Positions 9,085 to 18,514 of a stretch of DNA of 64,000 nucleotides are shown one piece after another. Source of the DNA: Nakamurella alba (GTDB taxonomy: Bacteria; Actinomycetota; Actinomycetes; Mycobacteriales; Nakamurellaceae); contig NZ_WLYK01000018.1 of the NCBI RefSeq assembly GCF_009707545.1, forward strand, positions 1 to 64,000. The letters run 5' to 3'. The first letter of the stretch is position 1; each line of letters starts with the position of its first letter. Below the pieces are notes generated by a model. That model saw only the letters and a list, made by a program, of their open reading frames with translations, was not told the origin of the DNA and searched no databases. The translations under genes and the position numbers were made by a program.

Positions 9085-11769
9085 ATGGAGACCCACGAGA
9101 TCCGCCGCCGGTTCCTCGACCACTTCGAGAAGGCGGGGCACCTCGTGCGCCCGTCCGCCTCGCTGGTCTCGGACGACCCGACGGTGCTGTTCACCATCGC
9201 CGGCATGGCGCCGATGAAGCCGTTCTTCCTCGGCCAGGCCACCCCGCCGGCGCCGACGGTCACCAGCGTGCAGAAGTGCGTGCGCACCCTGGACATCGAG
9301 AACGTCGGCATCACCACCCGGCACAACACGTTCTTCCAGATGGCCGGCAACTTCTCCTTCGGCGACTACTTCAAGGAAGGCGCGATCACCCACGCCTGGT
9401 CGCTGGTCACCGGCTCCCAGGAGGACGGCGGCTACGGCTTCGACCCGGAGCGGATCTGGGTCACCGTCTACGAGAACGACGACGAGGCCATCGAGCTGTG
9501 GCAGCGGATCGCCGGCCTGCCCACCGAGCGCATCCAGCGCCGTGACGGCCTCGACAACTACTGGGACATGGGCGTTCCCGGTCCCGGTGGCCCCTGCTCG
9601 GAGATCTACTACGACCGCGGCCCGGAGTTCGGCAAGGACGGCGGCCCGGTCGTCGACGAGGACCGCTACCTGGAGATCTGGAACCTGGTCTTCATGCAGG
9701 ACATCCGCGGCGACGAGAGCCCGAAGTACGGGCACCCGCCGATCGGGTCGCTGCCGAAGAAGAACATCGACACCGGGCTCGGCGTCGAGCGGGTCGCCTT
9801 CCTGCTGCAGGGCGTCGACAACGTCTACGAGACCGACCTGCTGCGGCCGATCATCACCACGGCCGAGCAGCTGACCGGCAAGAAGTACGGCGCGGGCGGC
9901 GAACAGGGCCACGCCGACGACGTCCGGTTCCGGGTCATCGCCGACCACATCCGGTCCGGCACGCTGCTGATCGCCGACGGCGTCACCCCCGGCAACGAGG
10001 GTCGCGGCTACGTGCTGCGCCGGCTGCTCCGCCGCACCGTGCGCGCCGCCCGGCTGCTGGGCTGCGAGGACCCGGTGCTGGGCGAGCTGACCGCGGTGGT
10101 CCGCGACCTGATGAGCCCGTCCTACCCGGAGGTGGCCACCGACTACCCGCGCATCGAGCGGGTCGCGGTCGCCGAGGAGCAGGCGTTCCTCAAGACCATC
10201 ACCACCGGTTCCCGGCTCTTCGAGACCGCCGCGGAGCAGACGAAGGCCGGCGGCGGCACCGTGCTGACCGGCGCCACCGCGTTCCAGCTGCACGACACCC
10301 AGGGCTTCCCGATCGACCTCACCCTGGAGATGGCGGCGGAGGCCGGCCTGACCGTCGACACCGACGAGTTCCAGCGGTTGATGAAGGAGCAGAAGGACCG
10401 CGCCCGCGCCGACTCCAAGGCGCGCAAGGGCGGCCTGACCGACATGACCGAGTACCGGCGGCTGCTCGCCGACGGTCCCACCGAGTTCACCGGCTACACC
10501 GAGCTGGAGACCGAGGGCACCGTCAAGGGCCTGCTGGTCGACGGGAAGCGGATCCCCGCGGCCGCCGAGGGCGAGACCGTCGAGGTGGTGCTGGACCGCA
10601 CCTCGCTGTACGCCGAGTCCGGCGGCCAGGACTCGGACGCCGGCACCATCACCGGCCACGGGTTCTCCGCCGACGTGCTCGACGTGCAGAAGGTGGACCG
10701 CAAGCTCTGGGTGCACCGGGTGCGGGTCACCGACGGCGAGATGACCGAGGGCGCGTCCGTGCTGTCCCGGGTCGACCCGGAGTGGCGGCTCGGCGCGCGG
10801 CAGGCGCACTCCGGTACCCACGTCGTGCACGCCGCGCTGCGCCAGGTGCTCGGGCCGGACGCGCTGCAGGCGGGCTCCTTCAACAAGCCGGGCTACCTCC
10901 GGCTCGACTTCTCCTGGTCGCAGGGCCTGTCCGCGGAGACCCGCAGCGAGATCGAGGAGGTCTCCAACCTCGCGGTCCGCGGCGACCTGCCGGTCCGGGT
11001 GGTCTACGGCAGCAAGCAGGAGGCCGACCAGCTCGGCGCGATCGCACTGTTCGGCGAGACCTACGACGACGTCGTCCGCATCGTCGAGATCGGCGGCCCC
11101 TGGTCGGTCGAGCTCTGCGGCGGCACCCACGTCGATCACTCCAGCCAGATCGGGCCGCTGGTGCTCACCGGCGAGTCGTCGGTCGGCTCCGGCGTCCGCC
11201 GGCTGGAGGCGGCCGTCGGTATCGAGGCGTTCCACAAGCTGGCCGCCGAGCGCACCCTGCTCTCGCAGATCGCCGCGTCGCTGAAGGTGCAGCCCGGCGA
11301 GCTGCCGGCCCGGATCGAGGCGATGGCCGAGCGACTGCGCAGCGCGGAGAAGGAACTGGAGAAGTTCCGGGCCGCGGCGGCCGGGGCGTCGGCGGCGGCG
11401 CTGGTCGACAAGGCGCAGCAGGTGGGCGGGATCACGGTGGTCGCCGCCACCAGCCCGGGCACCTCCGCCGGCGACCTGCGGACGCTGGCCACCGACGTCC
11501 GGGGCCGGCTGCAGGACCGGCCGGCGGTCGTCGCGCTGCTGGCCCCGGCCGAGGGCAGCGTGCCGTTCGTGGTCGCGCTCACCCCGGGCGCGGTGGCGTC
11601 CGGCCTGGCCGCGGGCACCCTGGTGAAATCTTTCCTGCCCGACATCGCCGGCCGCGGCGGCGGCCGACCGGACATGGCGCAGGGCGGCGGCACCGATCCG
11701 TCCGGTGCCGACCGGGCGTTGGCGGCGCTCGTCGAGGCCGTCCGGGCCGGAGGTGGATCGGCCTCGTGA
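9085..11769 (+). CDS. alaS: Alanyl-tRNA synthetase
   Basis: An 894-residue full-length class II synthetase. The N-terminus has the typical [10 protein letters not shown] and [13 protein letters not shown] (motif 1/2 region). The editing domain carries HSGTHVVH (HxxxH) and [13 protein letters not shown] (CxxxH), the four zinc ligands that clear mischarged Ser/Gly. The C-Ala domain is present. It charges tRNA-Ala. The stop overlaps the GTG of ruvX in GTGA, starting a tightly packed alaS-ruvX-mltG-aroE operon that is conserved across actinobacteria. Confidence 0.98.
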   Translation: METHEIRRRFLDHFEKAGHLVRPSASLVSDDPTVLFTIAGMAPMKPFFLGQATPPAPTVTSVQKCVRTLDIENVGITTRHNTFFQMAGNFSFGDYFKEGAITHAWSLVTGSQEDGGYGFDPERIWVTVYENDDEAIELWQRIAGLPTERIQRRDGLDNYWDMGVPGPGGPCSEIYYDRGPEFGKDGGPVVDEDRYLEIWNLVFMQDIRGDESPKYGHPPIGSLPKKNIDTGLGVERVAFLLQGVDNVYETDLLRPIITTAEQLTGKKYGAGGEQGHADDVRFRVIADHIRSGTLLIADGVTPGNEGRGYVLRRLLRRTVRAARLLGCEDPVLGELTAVVRDLMSPSYPEVATDYPRIERVAVAEEQAFLKTITTGSRLFETAAEQTKAGGGTVLTGATAFQLHDTQGFPIDLTLEMAAEAGLTVDTDEFQRLMKEQKDRARADSKARKGGLTDMTEYRRLLADGPTEFTGYTELETEGTVKGLLVDGKRIPAAAEGETVEVVLDRTSLYAESGGQDSDAGTITGHGFSADVLDVQKVDRKLWVHRVRVTDGEMTEGASVLSRVDPEWRLGARQAHSGTHVVHAALRQVLGPDALQAGSFNKPGYLRLDFSWSQGLSAETRSEIEEVSNLAVRGDLPVRVVYGSKQEADQLGAIALFGETYDDVVRIVEIGGPWSVELCGGTHVDHSSQIGPLVLTGESSVGSGVRRLEAAVGIEAFHKLAAERTLLSQIAASLKVQPGELPARIEAMAERLRSAEKELEKFRAAAAGASAAALVDKAQQVGGITVVAATSPGTSAGDLRTLATDVRGRLQDRPAVVALLAPAEGSVPFVVALTPGAVASGLAAGTLVKSFLPDIAGRGGGRPDMAQGGGTDPSGADRALAALVEAVRAGGGSAS

Positions 11770-12206
11770 CCGCCCCCCGAGGGGTGCGTCTGGGGGTCGA
11801 CGTCGGTACGGTGCGAGTCGGCGTCGCGATCAGCGACCCGCACGGCATTCTGGCCACACCGGTGAGCACGCTCGCCCGGGACGTGGCCGCGGGGTCGGAT
11901 CTCGACCAGTTGGTCCGGCTGGTGTCCGACCATGACGTGGTGGAGGTGGTGGTGGGTCTGCCCAGGACGTTGCGCGGCACTGCCGGCCCCGCTGAGGCGG
12001 CCGCCCGGGCCTACGCCGACCAGCTGGCCGGCCGGATCGCACCGGTCCCGGTCGTCCTCGTGGACGAGCGGATGACCAGCGTGGTGGCCAACCGGTCGCT
12101 GGCCGAGAGCGGGGTCAAGGGCCGGGCCCGGCGCGCCGTGGTCGACCAGGCCGCCGCCGTCGGGATCCTGCAGACCCACCTCGACCGGCTGCGGAGCCGC
12201 GGGTGA
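11766..12206 (+). CDS. ruvX: Putative pre-16S rRNA nuclease (YqgF/RuvX)
   Basis: 146 residues, normal for the family. [16 protein letters not shown] holds the first catalytic Asp of the RNase H-like fold; [17 protein letters not shown] and [10 protein letters not shown] give the other acidic residues. The product trims pre-16S rRNA ends or acts as a Holliday-junction resolvase homologue. Much longer extensions upstream exist only as a shadow of alaS; GTG 11766 in the GTGA overlap is the coupled start. Confidence 0.96.
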   Translation: MTAPRGVRLGVDVGTVRVGVAISDPHGILATPVSTLARDVAAGSDLDQLVRLVSDHDVVEVVVGLPRTLRGTAGPAEAAARAYADQLAGRIAPVPVVLVDERMTSVVANRSLAESGVKGRARRAVVDQAAAVGILQTHLDRLRSRG

Positions 12207-13543
12207 ACGACCACCTCGGGATCTTCGACGGGCCGGACCGGGACCGCGACCGTTCCGACGACACCGGCAACGTCGATGTCGCGGAGCTGCGCAAGGCCCT
12301 GACCCGGACCGCCGGCACCGAGACGCCCAAGGCGGCAGCCCCGTCCCCGGTGACCCGGCGGGAGGCGCAGCGGCAACGCCGCGAGGCGCAGGCCCGGCGG
12401 AACCGCAAGCGCCGCCGGCACAGTCTGCTGGCCCTGGTCATCCTGCTGGTGATCGCCGGCGGCATCACCGGCGGTTTCCTGATCTGGCGGCACAACGCCG
12501 ACGTGGTCCCGGATTTCGCCGGCGCACCGGGTCCGCAGACGGTGATCCGGGTGCAGAGCGGGGACAGCCGGGACGACATCGCCGGCACGCTGGCCGCGGC
12601 CGGGGTGGTCGCCTCCGCCCAGGCGTTCCTGGACGCCACCGCGGGCGATGCCGACGTGGCCGCATTGCCGCCCGGCTACTTCCGGCTGCAGACCGCGCTG
12701 CCCGCGCACGAGGCGGCGAACCAGCTGGTCGCCGAACAGAACCGGGTCGGCCACATCCGGATCATCCCCGGTCGCCGGCTCGCCGACGTGTCCACGAAGT
12801 CCGGCGGCGGCGGCACGGTCACCGAGGGCTACCTGAGCCAGATCGCGGCGGCCGCCTGCGTGCCGCTGGACGGGAAGTCGGACTGCTGGCCGGTGCAGGA
12901 CCTCTGGACGGTGGCCGAGACGGCCGACCCGGTCGAACTGGGCGTGCCGGACTGGGCGGTGAACGCCGTGCAGAACGCCCCCGAGCCGGACAAGCGGCTG
13001 GAGGGGCTGATCGTGCCCGGGGAGTACGACATCCCGGCCAACGCGTCCCCGCTGGACACCCTCAAGGCGGTGCTGACCGCGTCCTCGGCCACCTTCGCCG
13101 CGTCCGACATCGTGACCGACTCGCGCGCCGCCGGCCTGGACACCTATCAGACCCTCACCATCGCCTCCATCGTCGAGCGGGAGAGCAACACCGTCGACAT
13201 GCCGAAGGTGGCGCGGGTGGTGGAGAACCGCATCCAGGACCGGATGAAGCTGCAGATGGACTCCACGGTCAACTACTTCCTTGACCGCGCGCAGATCTCC
13301 ACCACCAAGGAGGAGCGCGCCACGAGCAACCCGTGGAACACCTACGCGGTGGCCGGGCTGCCGCCCACGCCGATCTCCTCGCCCGGCCCGGACGCTCTCG
13401 AGGCCACGGTCGCGCCCACCGAGGGACCCTGGCTGTTCTTCGTCAAGATCGACACCGCCGGCAACTCGTGCTTCTCGGTGACCAACGCCGAGCACGAGAA
13501 GTGCGTCGCGGAGGCCCAGCAGAACGGCGTCTTCGACGAATGA
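12203..13543 (+). CDS. mltG: Endolytic peptidoglycan transglycosylase MltG
   Basis: 446 residues. A basic cytoplasmic tail of ~75 residues precedes one membrane segment (about 76-97), then the YceG domain. SIVERES carries the catalytic Glu and NPWNTYAVAGLPPTPISSPG is the family signature. It cuts nascent glycan strands outside the membrane. Starts at GTG overlapping the ruvX stop and ends in ATGA shared with aroE. Confidence 0.96.
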   Translation: MNDHLGIFDGPDRDRDRSDDTGNVDVAELRKALTRTAGTETPKAAAPSPVTRREAQRQRREAQARRNRKRRRHSLLALVILLVIAGGITGGFLIWRHNADVVPDFAGAPGPQTVIRVQSGDSRDDIAGTLAAAGVVASAQAFLDATAGDADVAALPPGYFRLQTALPAHEAANQLVAEQNRVGHIRIIPGRRLADVSTKSGGGGTVTEGYLSQIAAAACVPLDGKSDCWPVQDLWTVAETADPVELGVPDWAVNAVQNAPEPDKRLEGLIVPGEYDIPANASPLDTLKAVLTASSATFAASDIVTDSRAAGLDTYQTLTIASIVERESNTVDMPKVARVVENRIQDRMKLQMDSTVNYFLDRAQISTTKEERATSNPWNTYAVAGLPPTPISSPGPDALEATVAPTEGPWLFFVKIDTAGNSCFSVTNAEHEKCVAEAQQNGVFDE

Positions 13544-14391
13544 GCCAGGACAGCGGACGACGAGCAGCGGTGCTCGGTGATCCGGTCGAGCACTCGCTCT
13601 CGCCCGCCCTGCACCGGGCGGGATTCCGGGCGGCCGGGCTGACCGACTGGCGGTACGAACGCATCCGCTGCGACGCCGCCATGCTGCCGGCACTGGTCCG
13701 GGAGGCCGGGCCGGAGTGGGTCGGGTTCTCGGTGACGATGCCCGGCAAGGCCGCGGCTGCGGAGGTGGCCACCGAACGCAGCGCCCGGGTCGAGGTGCTC
13801 GGGGTGGCGAACACCCTGGTGCGCAACATCTCCGGCGGCTGGATGGCCGAGAACACCGACGTGGACGGGGTGCGCGGGGCGCTGCAGGCCGCCGGTGTCT
13901 CCGGCGTGTCCGGCGCGCTGGTGCTCGGCGGCGGTCACACCGCCCGCTCCGCCTGCGCCGCGCTCGCCGAGATGGGCGCCGCATCGGTGATTCTCGCCGG
14001 TCGACGGCCGGAGAGCACGGCCGGCTGTGCGGAGCTCGCCGCCGAACTCGGACTCGCGGTGCAGGAGATCCGCATGGTCCCGGAGGACGTGGCGGCGGTG
14101 GCCGGCGAGGTCGGCGTGGTGATCTCCACCGTGCCGGCCGGCGGCGCCGACCAGCTGGCGGCCGCACTGGCCCCGGTGCCGGTGCTGCTGGATGCCATCT
14201 ACCACCCGTGGCCCACCCCGCTCGCCGAGGCCGGGGTGCCCGGCCGGATCACCGTGACAGGACTGGACATGTTGATGCACCAGGCATTCCGGCAGAACGA
14301 ACTGTTCACCGGGCTCCCCGCACCCCGGGAGGCGATGCGGCAGGGTCTGCTCGCCGCCGCCGGGTCCGCTCTCCCGCTGCCGGTGGCGTGA
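13540..14391 (+). CDS. aroE: Shikimate dehydrogenase
   Basis: 283 residues. HSLSPALHRAGF binds shikimate, SVTMPGKAAAAE contains the catalytic Lys, and AENTDVDG the paired Asp. VLGGGHTARSACAAL is a glycine-rich nucleotide loop that differs from the usual GAGGAA/S, so it may be a quinate/shikimate variant. Catalyses reversible reduction of 3-dehydroshikimate in aromatic amino-acid synthesis. ATG overlaps the mltG stop; a longer upstream extension is a shadow. Confidence 0.95.
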   Translation: MSQDSGRRAAVLGDPVEHSLSPALHRAGFRAAGLTDWRYERIRCDAAMLPALVREAGPEWVGFSVTMPGKAAAAEVATERSARVEVLGVANTLVRNISGGWMAENTDVDGVRGALQAAGVSGVSGALVLGGGHTARSACAALAEMGAASVILAGRRPESTAGCAELAAELGLAVQEIRMVPEDVAAVAGEVGVVISTVPAGGADQLAAALAPVPVLLDAIYHPWPTPLAEAGVPGRITVTGLDMLMHQAFRQNELFTGLPAPREAMRQGLLAAAGSALPLPVA

Positions 14392-15032
14392 TGCCGCGCC
14401 CCGACACCGATCTCGAACTGGTCGCCGCCGGCACGGCGTTCTTCGACGCGGCCCTGGCCCGGGTCCGCGACGAGGACCTGGCCGGGCCCAGCCTGCTGCC
14501 CGGCTGGACCCGGGCGCACGTCGCCGCGCACATCGCCTACAACGCGGCCGGCCTGCGCCGCCTCGCCGACTGGGCGGCCACCGGCATCGAGCAGACCATG
14601 TACCCCTCGCAGGAGGGTCGCGACGCCGAGATCGAGGAGGGCGCCGCCCTTCCCGCCGCACAGCTGCGCGAGTTCGTGGCGGAGACCGGGGCCGCGCTGG
14701 CCGAGCGCTGGGCGCAGCTGCCGGAGGAGGCCTGGGACGCCACCGTCGGCGCCGCGCACCGCGGTGAGTTCTTCCCGGAGTCCTTCACCGTCTGGATGCG
14801 CTGTCGCGAGACCTGGCTGCACGCCATGGATCTGAACGCTGGGGACAGCTGGGACGACCTGCCCGCCGACCTGTCCGAGCGGCTGCACGCCGAGATCACC
14901 GGCGGCTGGGACAGCGTGCCGGAGGTGCAGGGCAGCATCGGTGCGAAGCTGGCCTGGGCGGCCGGGCGCAGCGACGAAGGTGTCCGCACACCGGCCGGGG
15001 ACCGGCCCGCCCCGGCACCGCGCTGGCGCTGA
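14391..15032 (+). CDS. Mycothiol-dependent maleylpyruvate isomerase/DinB-like protein
   Basis: 213 residues. LLPGWTRAHVAAHIAYNAAGL is the N-terminal MDMPI/DinB helix-bundle motif with the first metal His residues, and RCRETWLHAMDL gives the third. The family uses mycothiol as thiol cofactor in actinobacteria. Exact reaction unknown because no gentisate genes are nearby. ATG overlaps the aroE stop by one base (TGATG). Confidence 0.85.
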   Translation: MPRPDTDLELVAAGTAFFDAALARVRDEDLAGPSLLPGWTRAHVAAHIAYNAAGLRRLADWAATGIEQTMYPSQEGRDAEIEEGAALPAAQLREFVAETGAALAERWAQLPEEAWDATVGAAHRGEFFPESFTVWMRCRETWLHAMDLNAGDSWDDLPADLSERLHAEITGGWDSVPEVQGSIGAKLAWAAGRSDEGVRTPAGDRPAPAPRWR

Positions 15033-15061
15033 GGTCCGGCCGGAGGCCTACCCTCGGCGCC

Positions 15062-15706
15062 ATGACCGCACCGTTCGATCTCTCCGTCACCGACGAGCTG
15101 CTCTCCACCACCCGGGCGGTGCGCAAGCGCCTGGACCTGGAGCGGCCGGTGCCGCCGGAGGTGATCCTGGACTGTCTCCGGCTGGCCACCCAGGCGCCCA
15201 CCGGCAGCAACTCCCAGGGCTGGCGGTTCCTGGTGGTCACCGACCCCGCCAAGCGGGCGAAGCTGGCCGAGTTCTACCGCTCCGGCGGCGAGGACTATCT
15301 CGCCGCCTCCGCCGACGTCCCGCGAGACGAGCAGGGCACCCGGGTCCGCTCGTCCGCCGAGTACCTGGTCGACATCATCGACAAGGTGCCGGTGCTGGTC
15401 ATCCCGTGCCTGCTCGGCCGGATCACCGACATCTCCCAGGCCGCAGGCTTCTTCGGGTCGATCCACCCGGCGATCTGGAGCTTCCAGCTGGCGTTGCGCT
15501 CCCGCGGGCTCGGCTCGGTCTGGACCACCTTCCACCTCGCCCACGAGCGGGAGACCGCCGCACTGCTCGGCATCCCGGACAGCGTCACCCAGGCCGCCAT
15601 GCTGCCGGTCGCCTGGACGAAGGGCACCGACTTCAGGCCGGCCACCCGCCGGCCGATCGAGGAGATCACCTACCTGGACAGCTGGAAGCACACCGCCTCG
15701 AGCTGA
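15062..15706 (+). CDS. Nitroreductase-family flavoprotein
   Basis: 214 residues. TTRAVRKRLDLERPVPPE and QAPTGSNSQGWRFLVV are the FMN-binding N-terminal motifs, and SIHPAIWSFQLALRSRGLGSVWTT is the dimer-core helix and C-terminal motif. An NAD(P)H-dependent FMN oxidoreductase of unknown physiological substrate. TACCCT (15049-15054) ends 8 nt before the ATG, so it may have its own leaderless promoter. Confidence 0.92.
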   Translation: MTAPFDLSVTDELLSTTRAVRKRLDLERPVPPEVILDCLRLATQAPTGSNSQGWRFLVVTDPAKRAKLAEFYRSGGEDYLAASADVPRDEQGTRVRSSAEYLVDIIDKVPVLVIPCLLGRITDISQAAGFFGSIHPAIWSFQLALRSRGLGSVWTTFHLAHERETAALLGIPDSVTQAAMLPVAWTKGTDFRPATRRPIEEITYLDSWKHTASS

Positions 15707-15710
15707 TCCT

Positions 15711-16382
15711 GTGGCACCCTGGTCGGGCCGGTGGGGACCGGCGGGGGACTGGGGGATGTTCATGCTCGGGGTGGTGGCGGCGCTGGGCGCCGTGGTGGGC
15801 ACGGCTGCCGGTGCGGCGGCGCGGTGGTGGCTGGCGCGACTGGCGCGAGGAACGGTGCTGCGGGCGGGGCCGGCCGAGGTCGGCGGAGCAGCAGTGACGG
15901 CCGTCGGCGTGGCAGTCTGCTGGGGAACGCCGCAGCTCGGCGCGGTGCTGCTGCTGGGCTGGCTCGGCGTGCTGCTGGTGCCTGTCGACCTGCGGCACCA
16001 CCGGCTGCCCGACGCGATCACCCTGCCGGCAATTGCCGTGTCCGCGGCGGTGGTCGGGCTCACCGCGTGGTGGGCACCGGGGTCGGGGGACATCGGCAGG
16101 GCGGCCCTGACGGCAGTGGTGGTCTGGGCGATCTTCGCAGCCACGGCCCGCATCTCGCCGCGGTCGATGGGCTGGGGTGACGTGAAACTGGTGCCGAGCA
16201 TCGGCCTGCTCGCCGGCTATCTGTCGGTGCAGACCGCTGTGCTGGCCGTCGCGCTGTCCTTCGTCACGGCGGCGGTGGTGGCCATCGCCGGCATCGCGGC
16301 CGGGCGGTGGACAGCGAAGGACGCGCTGCCGTTCGGGCCGTTCCTGCTGCTCGGCGGCTGGCTGGCGGTGCTGCTGGCCTAG
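15711..16382 (+). CDS. A24 prepilin peptidase
   Basis: Up to 223 residues with about six or seven membrane segments. VPVDLRHHRLPDAITLP holds the first catalytic Asp and MGWGDVKLVPSIG the GxGD motif. There is no N-terminal Cys-rich methylase domain, as usual for actinobacterial single-domain enzymes that serve Tad/Flp pilins. No pilus genes are in the window. GTG 15711 gives the longest form; ATG 15756 (MFMLGVV) is an equally good start. Confidence 0.88.
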   Translation: MAPWSGRWGPAGDWGMFMLGVVAALGAVVGTAAGAAARWWLARLARGTVLRAGPAEVGGAAVTAVGVAVCWGTPQLGAVLLLGWLGVLLVPVDLRHHRLPDAITLPAIAVSAAVVGLTAWWAPGSGDIGRAALTAVVVWAIFAATARISPRSMGWGDVKLVPSIGLLAGYLSVQTAVLAVALSFVTAAVVAIAGIAAGRWTAKDALPFGPFLLLGGWLAVLLA

Positions 16383-17266
16383 CCGACCTGGTTCACCGGG
16401 TGCGCGTCGATCACCGCGGCCGCGGCGGCCGGATCGAGGTCGAACACCTGCTCCGCGCCGTCGACCGGGATGACCGACACCGTGTGGCCATCGTCGTAGA
16501 AGCGCACCAGGTTGAACGACCCGGAACGGGTGGTCCGCTCGTGGCCGGGCCGGGCCAGTGGGTCGGTACGGATCGCGGTCGACCCGGCCACCGCCACCGG
16601 GACCGTGCCGAGCATGCCGGAGCCGGCCAGGTGGTGGTGACCTGCCAGGACCAGGCGTACGTCCGTGCCGGCCAGCGCGGCTGCCAGCGCACGGCGGGAC
16701 TCGCGTTCCAGAGCGAAGTAGGTGAGCAGCGGGGACGGTGGCGGCAGCGGGGCGTGGTGCAGCACCACCACCGACCCGCCCGGGTGCGGCTCGGCCAGCT
16801 CCGCGGTGAGCTCTGCGAGGTGGCCGGGCTCGAGCCGACCGTGCCCGGCACCGACGATGGTCGAGTCCAGCACCACGATGCGCAGCTGCGGCAGCCGGAC
16901 CACCTGCAGCACCGGGCCGTCCTCGGTCCGGCCGAGCAGGCTGCGGTGGAACTCGGCCCGCACGTCGTGGTTGCCTGTCGCCCAGATGATCTGCGGGGCA
17001 ATGCCTTCCAACCTGGATCGCAGCCGGCGGTAGGCGTCCGGGTCGCCGGTGTCGGTGAGATCGCCGGAGACCACGACCACGTCGATCGGCCGGCCGTCCG
17101 CGGCCGCCTGCTCCAGCACGGCCGCCGCGCGGTCGAGCGCGAGATCGGCGTCCACGACGTTGTTGTAGAGCGTGCCCGCGCTGGTCAGGTGGGTGTCGGA
17201 CAGGTGGGCGACGGTGAGCACCGGCAGCTCGGCGGGCTCGCCGTCCGGCGTGCGGAGGTCGGTCAT
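16379..17266 (-). CDS. Class III cyclic-nucleotide phosphodiesterase (CpdA/Rv0805-like)
   Basis: 295 residues. All metallophosphoesterase blocks are present: HLSDTHLTS, VVSGDLTDTG, ATGNHDVRAE, VLHHAPLP and LAGHHHLAG. The layout resembles Rv0805, which hydrolyses cAMP. The stop codon shares CTAG (16379-16382) with the convergent prepilin peptidase stop. ATG 17266 overlaps the HAD-like gene's stop (ATGA), so the two are one operon. Confidence 0.9.
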   Translation of the reverse strand: MTDLRTPDGEPAELPVLTVAHLSDTHLTSAGTLYNNVVDADLALDRAAAVLEQAAADGRPIDVVVVSGDLTDTGDPDAYRRLRSRLEGIAPQIIWATGNHDVRAEFHRSLLGRTEDGPVLQVVRLPQLRIVVLDSTIVGAGHGRLEPGHLAELTAELAEPHPGGSVVVLHHAPLPPPSPLLTYFALERESRRALAAALAGTDVRLVLAGHHHLAGSGMLGTVPVAVAGSTAIRTDPLARPGHERTTRSGSFNLVRFYDDGHTVSVIPVDGAEQVFDLDPAAAAAVIDAHPVNQVG

Positions 17267-17901
17267 GACGCCCCGCCCGCCATTGCCGCGAGCAGGTCCG
17301 GCAGGGTGCGGGCGCGCCAGGTGGGGGAGCCGGTGCCGGTGCCGAAGCGGTCCAGGTGCGCGGTGCGGGCGCCGAGCGCCGCCGCCCGGTCCAGCTCGCC
17401 CTCCCAGCAGTGCGCGACCATCGTCCACGTCCCCGCCGGCGGGGCCGCGGTGAGCTCGCCGAAGGTGACGATCCGCTCCGTGCGCCCGGTGTCGTCGAGC
17501 GCGCCGACGACCTGCGCCGCATCGGCCGGCGGCAGCTCGCTGACCACCCACACCGGCTCACCGGCCGGCAGCGCTGCCAGCGCGGGGGACGGATCGAGGA
17601 CGAACAGCGAGGCGAGCAGGTCGCGCTGCGCGGCGATGTGCGCGCCGGCCAGCGCCGGATCAGGCACCCCGGCGGCCCGGGCCAGCAGCGTCACCGCCTC
17701 GGTGCCGTCCTCGACCCCGGTCAGGTCGACACCCAGTGCACCGGCGAGCCCGGTGCCCTTGCCCTCGAGGAAGTCGCGCATCCCGTCGATCACCGCGGTC
17801 GCCGCCGCCGGGTCGAGGTGCTCGGTGGCATGGCGGGCGTAGGCCTGCACCGGCAGGTCGCTGCCCAGCAGCACCCCTTCGAGGTCGATCACCGTCGTCA
17901 C
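17263..17901 (-). CDS. HAD-superfamily-like protein with degenerate motifs
   Basis: 212 residues. The N-terminus VTTVIDLEGVLLGSD looks like HAD motif I, but the usual second Asp of DxD is Glu. VWVVSELPP fits motif II, while HCWEGELDRAAALGA stands where the GDxxxD motif IV normally lies. It could be an atypical phosphatase or a non-catalytic relative. Start GTG has TACGAT (17913-17908) 7 nt upstream. It is the first gene of a two-gene unit with the phosphodiesterase. Confidence 0.7.
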   Translation of the reverse strand: MTTVIDLEGVLLGSDLPVQAYARHATEHLDPAAATAVIDGMRDFLEGKGTGLAGALGVDLTGVEDGTEAVTLLARAAGVPDPALAGAHIAAQRDLLASLFVLDPSPALAALPAGEPVWVVSELPPADAAQVVGALDDTGRTERIVTFGELTAAPPAGTWTMVAHCWEGELDRAAALGARTAHLDRFGTGTGSPTWRARTLPDLLAAMAGGAS

Positions 17902-17938
17902 AGGGGGATCGTAGGCGGGGCAGGTAGCGTCGGGGCCC
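17902..17938. promoter_or_regulatory. Compact divergent leaderless promoters
   Basis: A 37-bp gap serves two genes. TACGAT on the minus strand (17913-17908) is 7 nt from the HAD-like GTG; TAGCGT on the plus strand (17925-17930) is 9 nt from the membrane-protein ATG. The two promoters must share or overlap upstream DNA. Confidence 0.5.
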
Positions 17939-18490
17939 ATGGCACCGACACGCAGGACCGCCGAACAGACCCGGTGGCGGCTCGCCCTGGCCGCCGTGGT
18001 GCTGCTGGGCGGGGCGATGCTGGTGCTGGCGTCCTTCCAGGTGTGGCTGTCGGTGGCGACCGACACCGGTGGCGTGACGCAGATCTCCGGCTGGGGGTCG
18101 ATCGGCGGCGACAACGAGCTGGCCGGCAGCAACCTCAACGATCTCACCGGCGGCGAGGGCAGTTTCCGGCCTGCGGTGACCGTGCTGGTCGGGGCCGGTC
18201 TGGCAGTGGTGCTGGCGGTGGCGCTGGCCGTGCCCACCCGCAGCGAGCACCCGTACCGGATCCCGGCCGCGGTGCTGGTGCTGGTCGGTCTGCTGACCAT
18301 GGGATACGGCCTGCTGCGGCTGTTCTCGCCGGATCCGCTGGCGGTGCTGGCCGACGGCGAGGCGATGGCCGGGCCGGGTCAGTATCTCACCCTGGGCGCC
18401 GGGATCCTGCTGATCGCACCGGCCGTCGCGGTGCTCATCGGGGTGGTCGACCCGTTGGAACGACCACCGCACCGCGGCATCCAGCGCTGA
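17939..18490 (+). CDS. Integral membrane protein of unknown function
   Basis: 183 residues with about four membrane segments (roughly 13-33, 80-98, 107-125 and 145-165), an extracytoplasmic Gly/Asn-rich loop between segments 1 and 2, and a short basic tail. No domain recognised. It is followed after 24 bp by the nucleoside hydrolase on the same strand. Confidence 0.75.
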   Translation: MAPTRRTAEQTRWRLALAAVVLLGGAMLVLASFQVWLSVATDTGGVTQISGWGSIGGDNELAGSNLNDLTGGEGSFRPAVTVLVGAGLAVVLAVALAVPTRSEHPYRIPAAVLVLVGLLTMGYGLLRLFSPDPLAVLADGEAMAGPGQYLTLGAGILLIAPAVAVLIGVVDPLERPPHRGIQR

Positions 18491-18514
18491 GGGCGCGACC
18501 CCTATCATCGGCGG

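Noticed and set aside
8635-11235. An 866-residue minus-strand open frame antisense to alaS
   Set aside because: alaS is a complete canonical gene here; the antisense frame is His/Gly/Val-rich shadow sequence.
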